Origin: Halovenus marina
GTDB lineage: Archaea; Halobacteriota; Halobacteria; Halobacteriales; Haloarculaceae
Length of the DNA: 64,000 bases
Direction: 5' to 3'
Assembly: GCF_051414115.1 (NCBI RefSeq)
Contig: NZ_JBLKNZ010000001.1
Span: forward strand, 2,418,001-2,482,000
Part shown: positions 52,532 through 61,000 of the stretch, one piece after another
Layout: every line of letters begins with the position of its first letter
Numbering within the stretch: the stretch's first letter is position 1
Translations under genes and position numbers: made by a program
The notes under the pieces: generated by a model
What the model was told of the DNA's origin: nothing
Databases searched by the model: none
Seen by the model: only the letters and a program-made list of their open reading frames with translations

Positions 52532-55021
52532 TCATCGGTCTGGGCCCTCCAAGCTATGAGCAGAGCCGAAGGATTGGACTGCGGTCGAACTGCTCCCGTC
52601 ACCGACAGTCTCCCCGGTCGCCCAGAGGTTGATCAGCTGTAGGATCTCTCCAAAGCCGATTGTCTCGCCGCCAGTACCCGGCACTGGAGCACCAGCTTTC
52701 CACCAGTCGACAGCGAGCTGCAGTTCCGAGGCGGTTATCGTACCGTCGGAACCTGCAACTGCCTCGGGAACCGTCTGCGTGGTGACTCGGGCCTCCAGCC
52801 AGTCGGCGTGGTCGTACGACGTATCGCCATCTCCGTCTGCGACGAGCGTGAGCACGCTGACGCCGGACACGTCGACATCGATGGAGACTGTCCCTTCTGG
52901 GTGGGTCACCGGCCCCTTCTCTGCGAGGATCTGGCCGTCACCGAGTACCCGGAACACGACGCCGTTTCCGCCCGCGTTTCCGCCGGTGAACTCGCCGCCC
53001 TTCTCGTCCATGCCGACCAGTGCCTTGAATCGGGCCACCTGCTGGTCCAGACAGTACCGTATCTCCGAGGTGGCGTGCGTCCCGATTCCTTTGTCGTAGG
53101 TCTGCCCGTCGACCTGCAGTGGGCTTCCGGAGACGGCCTCGTCCCTGCCGAAGTCGGTGAAGGTGTAACCGACGGTGAAGTCTATCGGCTCGATGTCGCT
53201 GAGGTACGTGTCGCTCGTGGGCGGGTCGGTCGCGTCAGTGTTGATCGACTCGAAGTCGAACCAGAGGACTGGGTTCGCACTCGTCGACGGGTCCGACTGG
53301 TCGAGTTCGCTCGCACCGAGGGCTTGCCGGTGAATCCGGACTCGGTCGATAACCGTCCCATCTGTGAGGTTGCGCTCCTGATTCCCGAAGTTACGCCCGA
53401 TTTCGACGGGACTCGTTGTGTCCGCGAGCGTCCCCGAGAACGCAACGCTGTCTTTCTCCTCGCCATCGACGTAGAGTTTGACCGCGCTGCCGTCGAACAC
53501 GCCAGCGAGGTGGTGCCAGGTGCCTTGCCAGTCATCGGGAACGGGGGATTGTGGGGTGTAGAACGTCCCATCCGAACTGACAGCGAATTCGAGTTGGCCA
53601 TTCGCTGGGTTGTCCAGCGAGGTTCGGTGAAGCGAGTACTGGCCCGTGTCTCCTACCTTCGTCAGGTACGGCTCGTAGCCGTTTCCGCCTTCATTCGGGT
53701 CGGTTGGGTTCACCCAGCACTCGACCGTGAGCGGTGGATCCGTAACGTCGATGCTGGGACTTTCCTCGACGGTGACGTACCCACCGTTGAACGCCAGGCC
53801 CTGACCGTCCTTGGCGGCTACCTGTGACACGTTCCCCGTGAGCGACCCGTCGTTTCCGTTGGTGGTCAGGTCGGGGACGGTTTTGAAGACCGGACAGCCC
53901 TCGTCGTCTGTGTTGTCGGAGTCCGTACTGTCGATACTGATCGACTGGACAGTTGTGGGGCCGTTCTGCTTGGCGCTGTCACTGATACTGATGCTCTCGC
54001 GGGGCGCGTTCGTGTCACTCCGGTTGATCTGGTCGATGTAGCCCCCGCTGTAGGTCACGTCGAACTCCTTGAGTTCGAGTTCGAGCGTGTCTGACCCCAC
54101 CGTGCCGACGAGGTAATTCAGGTTCGTGTGCGTCCCCCAGAGGGACCCGTGGACGATCTGCCAGATACCGTCGACCTCGTCGGTGGTGATGGCGTGATGT
54201 TCGCCACACAGGTAGACGTCGACGCCGTACTGCTTCATCGCCTGCCAGAATCCGGACGACCGGCCGCCCTCCAGATACAGCCCGCTCGAGTTCCGGGTGT
54301 TGACGCCTCGAATCACCGGCACGTGGCCCTGGACGACGATGAAGTCCTTGTCCTGATGGTTCGAGAGGGTGTTCTCGAACCACGTGAGCTGGTCGCCGGT
54401 GACGCTCAGATGCGCATTACCGTCTTTCAGTTCCCACGTGTCTACGGTGATAAACACGGCGTTGTCCTTGACGAAGGAGTAGGCCAATTCCTGTTTTCCC
54501 GCCGGGCCGTTCGTGGGGTGGTCGAAGATCTCCACGAACTTCTGTTCGAACGTGGGCACCAGATCCAGCTTCCAGTCGGGCCAGTCGTTGTCGCCCCGTT
54601 CGTGGTCACCGGGGGCGACATACACCGGGAGATTGCTGTCGTCGAACCGCTGTCTGTATCCGCCCCAGTACTTGTCGGCCTCTGTCTCGACCTGCTGGGT
54701 GTCCGACCACCACCGGGCGTCCATGATGTCCCCCGCGGAGAGGGCGAAATCGGCGCCCTCCACGGCGGTAAGCTGGTTGAAAAACCAGTCGATCGCGTCC
54801 TCCCAGTTTGACTGGGGGTTGGCGATGTCCCAGTTGTACATGTCCGGGACGCTCACGAAGGTGGTCTCGTCGGGTTGCGTCTGCTGTCCGACGGTCAGAC
54901 CCGGTGCCAGCCCGGCGAGACCGAGTGCCGATGTTCCGCGAAGCACATCTCTGCGACGGATTCCACGTTCCGTCGGTGCCGAATCGTTGGGTGTGTCGGT
55001 GTCGGTGTGTGAGTTGTTCAT
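52532..55021 (-). CDS. Tat-secreted metallophosphatase with LamG, NPCBM and dockerin-like modules
   Basis: An 829-residue exported protein. Twin-arginine signal (RRRDVLRGTSALGLAG, residues 22-37). Calcineurin-like phosphoesterase at about 50-330: GDIMD at 97-101, GDHE at 138-141 (family GNHE/D), QGH at 231-233, GEHH at 273-276. A concanavalin/LamG domain lies at about 385-570, then an NPCBM-type sugar-binding domain (about 600-745; GIGTHATSEIRYCLD). The C-terminus (755-810) is a dockerin-like doublet: GTITASELQLAVDWW and EILQLINLWATGE. It starts 4 nt after the giant protein gene's stop, so it is coupled with it. Likely a surface phosphodiesterase or phosphatase acting on sugar-containing polymers. 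Confidence 0.85.
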   Translation of the reverse strand: MNNSHTDTDTPNDSAPTERGIRRRDVLRGTSALGLAGLAPGLTVGQQTQPDETTFVSVPDMYNWDIANPQSNWEDAIDWFFNQLTAVEGADFALSAGDIMDARWWSDTQQVETEADKYWGGYRQRFDDSNLPVYVAPGDHERGDNDWPDWKLDLVPTFEQKFVEIFDHPTNGPAGKQELAYSFVKDNAVFITVDTWELKDGNAHLSVTGDQLTWFENTLSNHQDKDFIVVQGHVPVIRGVNTRNSSGLYLEGGRSSGFWQAMKQYGVDVYLCGEHHAITTDEVDGIWQIVHGSLWGTHTNLNYLVGTVGSDTLELELKEFDVTYSGGYIDQINRSDTNAPRESISISDSAKQNGPTTVQSISIDSTDSDNTDDEGCPVFKTVPDLTTNGNDGSLTGNVSQVAAKDGQGLAFNGGYVTVEESPSIDVTDPPLTVECWVNPTDPNEGGNGYEPYLTKVGDTGQYSLHRTSLDNPANGQLEFAVSSDGTFYTPQSPVPDDWQGTWHHLAGVFDGSAVKLYVDGEEKDSVAFSGTLADTTSPVEIGRNFGNQERNLTDGTVIDRVRIHRQALGASELDQSDPSTSANPVLWFDFESINTDATDPPTSDTYLSDIEPIDFTVGYTFTDFGRDEAVSGSPLQVDGQTYDKGIGTHATSEIRYCLDQQVARFKALVGMDEKGGEFTGGNAGGNGVVFRVLGDGQILAEKGPVTHPEGTVSIDVDVSGVSVLTLVADGDGDTSYDHADWLEARVTTQTVPEAVAGSDGTITASELQLAVDWWKAGAPVPGTGGETIGFGEILQLINLWATGETVGDGSSSTAVQSFGSAHSLEGPDR

Positions 55022-55025
55022 GGTA

Positions 55026-58000
55026 TTAGCCCTCCGCCTCGATGATCTCGATACCGTAGATGAACGGGTTCGCCGAGCCGCCATCTTGCGTGAGTGTGAG
55101 GTCGATCGTCCCGTCGTCGGCGGTCACCTCGAAGGACTGCATCGTCGCGTTGTCGAACCCGACATCTGCCATGATGTCGTAGTCGTTCAGGACGGTCTGC
55201 CCCTCAGCAATCACGTCGAAGATCCGCGTTCCTTCCTGTGCGTTCGGGTCCCACTGCTCGATGAAGTACAGGCGCACCTCGTAGCTCTCGCCCTGGGTGG
55301 CGGGGAAGCCATATTCGAGCGTACTGCCGGACGCTGGCCAGCGCTCGGTGACGAATATCTGGTCGGGCGTCTCTGCCGGAACGCTCCCGGTGACGGTGAA
55401 CTGCTGGTCGTGTTCAGTTAGATCGGCATTCACCTCCAGATACTGGCTCGACATCGTGTTGTTGTCGGCCGCCCAGTCGGGGCCGTCCGCCGCGCTGATC
55501 GTCGGCCCGCCAGTGTTCACGCGGTAGAGCGTCTGTGGGGGGGCGCTGACCGTCACCGTCTGCGTCGCGTTCGCAGTCGCGCCGCCGTCGTCGGTGACGG
55601 TGAGTTCGACGGTGTAGGTTCCCGCCGACGAGAACGCGTGGGCGACCTGCGCGCCGGTTGTGTCGGTCTGGCCGTCGCCGTCGAAGTCCCACTCGTAGGA
55701 CTGGATCGACCCGTCCGAGTCACTCGACCCGCTCGCGTCGAAGTCGACGGACTGCCCTGTTTCGACGTCGGTCGCTGAGGCGGTGAACGCCGCGCTCGGC
55801 GCTTGATTTCCGCCGTCAGCGTCCAGCGCGAGTACCTCGATTCCGAAGACGTTCGGACTGTTACTGCCGCTCGCCTGGATGACAGAGAGGTCGAGGGTGC
55901 CGTCGTCGGCAGTCACCTCGAAGGACTCCATCGTCCCGTTCTTGAACCCAACTTCGTTCGAGGTGTCGTAGCCGCTCAGCAGCGTCTCCCCTTCGGCGGT
56001 CACGTCCACGACCCGGTCGGCCGACCCGCTGGCCGGGTCGTACTGCTCGATGAGGTACAGCCGAACCTCGTAGCTCTCGCCGGTGGTGACCGGGAACGCC
56101 CAGTCCAGATCGCCGTCGCCAGCGTACCGCTCGTGCTCGAAGACGGCGTCCGGCGTGCTCTCGGGGACGGCCGACCCGACCGAGTAATTCAGCTCACCCG
56201 ACTCGAAGGTCAGCCAGTTCGTCGTGCCCACGGCACCGTCGTCGACGAGATACTGACTCTGTGAGGTACTGTTGTCGCTCTCCCAGTTCGGGCCGTTCTG
56301 AGTCGGGAGTTCCGGCCCGCCAGCGTTCACCCGGTACAGCACCGATGCCGTCGTCGGTTCGGTGACCGTGACCGTCGTCGTGGCAGTGTCGGTCGCGCCG
56401 TCGTCGTCGGTGACGGTGAGTTCGACCGTGTACGTCCCCGCGGTGTCGTAGGTGTGCGATGGCGTCGCGCCGGTTGCGATCTCGCCATCACCGAAGTCCC
56501 AACTGTAACTCGCGACCGAGCCGTCGGCATCACTCGACCCGCTCGCGTCGAAGTCGACGGACTGCCCGGTTTCGACGTCAGTTGCGGAGGCGGTGAGCGC
56601 CGCGCTCGGGGACTGGTTCGTCTCATCAGCGGGCTTGATCACTTCGATGCCGTAGATGAGAGCGTTGTTGGATCCGCCGTCCTGCGAGAGTGAGAGGTCG
56701 AGGGTGCCGTCGTCGGCAGTCACCTCGAAGGACTCCATCGTCCCGTTCTTGTATCCGACATCAGCGACCACGTCGTAGTCGTTCAGAACCGTCTGGCCTT
56801 CCAGTGAGACGTCCAGAATCCGGTCACCGGGGTTCTGGGCCTGGCTGTACTGCTCGATGAAGTACAACCGAACCTCGTAGCTCTCGCCGGAGGTGACCGG
56901 CAAGTCGTAGTCGAGGGTGTTGTCGTCGGTCGGGTAGCGCTCGCTCTCGAAGATGGCGTCGGGAGTCGTCGCCGGAACGGCCTGCCCCACGGAGTAGGTC
57001 GCACCGGACCAGTCAGATTGAGAGACGCTTCCCTGCTCGTACTGGCTGTCGGATTCCCAGTCGGGGCCGCCGTCGACGGCCTGAACGGTCGAATCGCCAC
57101 CGTTCAGCCGGTAGACCACCTGATCCGCGCCAGGTTCGGACACGGTCACCGAGATCTGCTGTGTCGTCGTATCGTCGCCGTCCGATGCCGACAGCGTGAT
57201 GTCGTACGTGCCCGCGTCGCCGGACTGCGGCGTGAGCGTGAGGGTGCCCGATCCGCCGCCGTCGTCCGTGAAGGACGCGAACCCGGGGAGGTTCGACGCC
57301 GAGAGCGTCAACGGATCGCCGTTCGGGTCGTTCGCCTGAACAGTGACGGTGGTCGAGTCACCCTCCGTGAGGAACTGGTCGTCGACCTGCTGGATGCTCG
57401 GCATGTCGGCGCTCTCGTCTAACTTCAGGATTGCCACGTTCGAGGCCGGGCCTGCGTATCCGTCGTCGCCCTCGACAGCAGCGACGAAGTAGTTGAACCC
57501 GCTCTTGTCGGCGGGCGAAGTCAGCTCCCCAGTCAGATTGGTGAGCGTCACGTCGACCGTGGCCTCGCCGTTCTGGTCGAGCTGAACGTTCGTTATCGTG
57601 TAGTTCTCGACGTTGTTAGCTTCGTAGGCCTCGATGTCGTAGCCCGGCATTCCGTCCCCGTCGGAGTCCGGAACATCTTCGAGCAGAAGCGTCGACTCGG
57701 CGTGCATCAGCCGCACCGTCTCGCCGGGCGGCCCGGTGATTTCGATGGTCTGCTGAGCGTCCGAGACTGTCGCAGCGGTGTGTCGGTCGGTGAGCGTCGT
57801 CGACTGGAGGCTGACTCCCTGGGCGTCAATCGTGGGTGCCGCTGGCGTGTTCGCGCGTGCAACACCGGTCGATCCGGCGAGACTTCCCTCGTTGAACGTC
57901 CCCGAAGAGGCGGTCGTGCTGTCGGCGAACGACGCGGTGACGGTCGTCCCAGTCAGGTCGATTCCGGACTCGGGACCGGCGAGCACTGACTGCTGGCCGC

Positions 58001-61000
58001 CACCGCCCTTGATGCTGTTCGGGTCGCCGTCAGAGGCCCAGACGAACGTCTCACCGGGCTCGAAGTCGCTGAAGTTGAACTGTAGCGTTGCGTAGCCGTC
58101 GGTACCGTCGACGCCGTTCACCGGATCGAGGAACTGGTGGTCAGTGTACCCGGTACCACCTTCGTCAGGAATCCGGATACTCGTGTCCCCGGGGTTACAG
58201 CCACCATCGCCAGCGCAACCCGTCGGGTCGAACACCATCGACGAGATCAGCGCCGTGCTCTTGTTGATGATGAGCGTCTCTATCTCCTCGTCACCGGTGT
58301 TGGTGACGAAGGTCGAACCCGCGAAGTAGGTGGTCGCGTCCTGCAGCGTGACCTTTCCGTCGGGGAACGAATCCTGCGACGTCGTAAGCTTGACTGTCGC
58401 CTCGACGCCGGATGGCTGCGCGCTCGAGTCGTAGTCGAGGACGACCGTGTTCGAGGTGATTCCGGTGTCACCCTGATCGTCCTCGACGGTGGCGACGATG
58501 TAGTTCAGCCCGCCGGTCGCGCTGCTGTTCGTGAGCGTCACGTCGACCGTCGCCTCTCCATTATTGTCGAGGGTGACCGTCTGTTCGTCGGCGTTCAGGA
58601 GGCGATTGGCCTCGTAGGGTTCGAGGTCGTAGCCGCTGACGCCATCGAGGTTCAGTTCGCCCTCGAACCGGAGGACGCGGACGGTCGCTCCTGGCGGGCC
58701 GCTGACCTCGACTGTCTGCTGAGACGTCGAGACGGTCGCCGCGCTGTGTTCAGGTTCGAGTGCACCCTGGTCGAGAGTTACACCCTGAACGTCGAGCGTC
58801 GGCGCGGGCGGCACGTCGGACTTCGACGTTGCCTTTGCGCCCGCGGCGCTGCCGTCACTGAACGGTGTCGTCGTCTGCGTCGTGCCGTCAGTGTACTCGA
58901 CTGTGACGGTCGTCCCGGTGGTCTCCAGCCCCGAGATTTCGAGGCCCTGCTGGATCGGGGTCGCCCCTTTGATGCTCGTGGCATCCGTATCGAGCGAGAC
59001 CGTGAACGTCTCGCCGGGCTGGAAGTCGTCGAACGTGAACGTCAACTCGTCGTAGCCGTCGTCCGGGTTGCCGTCGTGAGGCTGACTGTACGAGGTCTGG
59101 AACCCGCCCACGCCGGACGCGTCCTTCACCGCGTTGCCGGGCGTGCCGCTGTCGGTCAGCGGCCCGAACACGATGTCCGGCATCGCCGTCGTCGAGAGGT
59201 CGAAGGACACCGACTCGATCGCCTTGTCACCGGTGTTGTCGATTTCGACGGCACCGGTCTTCCAGGTGCTCGTGTCGATGTTCGAGTTGCCCTCGTTGAG
59301 CGAGACGGTCGCGCTGCCCTCCTCCGCGGGCACGTAGGAGATGCGGTGGACCGAACCGGTGATGTCGATGTAGTACAGCGACCCGTCGGGGCCCTGGTCT
59401 ATCTCGACGACGTTGCTCGCGTCGTCGACGAAGTCCTGGCTGCCGGTGACGTTCCCCGAACTGTCGAAGGTCAGGTACTTGATCCAGCCACGGACGTAGT
59501 CCCCGTAGAAGTACACGCCCTCGTATTCGCTGGGGAACTGGGAGCCGCGATAGAAGTCACCGCCGGTGACGGCCGCACCGCCATCGTACGGATATGAGTA
59601 GATCGGATCAGTGTAGGCCGGGTCGCTGCACTCGCCTTCACAGTTGGGCCAGCCGTAGTTGGCCCCCTTCTCGCCGAGGTGGATGTCCTCGGCGGTTTCC
59701 AGGCCGACTTCCGCGACGAAAAAGCGGTTCGTCTCGTGGTCCCACTCGGCGCGGAAGGGGTTCCGCAGCCCGGAGGCCCAGATATCACCGCGGGTGTTCG
59801 GATCGCCGTCGTTGACGTAGGGGTTGTCAGACGGGATCGAGCCGTCCTTGTTGATACGGATGATCTTGCCGCCGGTCGAGCTCAGGTCCTGTGCCCGGGT
59901 CGAGGTGAACTGCTCGCCGGTGGTGAGGTAGAGCTTCCCGTCGGGGCCGAAGTCGAGCCCGCCGCCGTGGTGGAACGTGGCGTCACCCTGGATCGAACTG
60001 TTCCAGATTTTCGTTTCACTCGCGGGGTCGGCCGTGCTCGCGAGGCCGCCGCCGTTCTCCTGATGGACGAACCGGGAGATCTGGTTGCGGTCCGTGTTCT
60101 CGTTCGTGTAGTAGAGGTAGACGTACCCGTTCGACTGGAAGTCCGGGTCGATCGTCACACCGAGCAGTCCCTGCTCGCCGTTCGTGCTGACGCTCGACAG
60201 CGACAGGTACTCCGACGTCGATAGCGAACTGCCCTGCTCCTGAGCGATGAGCACACCGCCGTCACGCTCCAGTATGAGCATCCGGTCGTCCGGCAGCACC
60301 TCCATGGCGACCGGTTGCTGCAGGCCGCTGGCCATCTGTTCGGTGACGAACTCCCCGCTGGCCGGTTCGGAGACCGACACCTGTTCGGTCACCGTCGTGG
60401 TCGCGCCGTCGTCGTCGGTAACGGTGAGTTCGACGGTGTAGGTGCCAGCAGTGTCGTAAGTGTGCGATGGCGTCGCGCCGGTTGCGGTCTCGCCGTCACC
60501 GAAGTCCCAACTGTAACTCGCGATCGATCCGTCCGGATCGCTCGACCCGCTCGCGTCGAACGAGACGGTTTCGCCGGTGTTTGCGTTCGTTGGCGACGCG
60601 GTAAAGGATGCGATCGGCAACTGATTGCCGTCGCTCACACCGAGGATTTCGATGCCATATATCAGTGGATAGGCACTTCCACCATCCTGCGTGAAGTCGA
60701 GGTCGAGGGTGCCGTCGGCGGCAGTCACCTCGAAGGACTTCATCGTCGCGTTGTCGAACCCGACGTCGGCCATCACGTCGTAGTCGTTCTGGACGGTCGT
60801 GCCGTCGATACTGACGTCGAAGATTCGTTCACCCACCTGTGCGTTCGGTGCCCACTGCTCGATGTAGTACAGGCGCACCTCGTAGGTCTCGCCCTGTGTG
60901 ACTGGGAACTCCCAGTCCATCTCCGAATCGACGTACCGTTCGGTGACGAAGATCTGGTCGGGCGTACTCGACGGAACCGTCTCGGTGACGGTGAATTGCT

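Noticed and set aside
58137..59597. Open frame of 486 codons on the plus strand
   Set aside because: Another antisense shadow inside the giant gene; no motif or acidic character.
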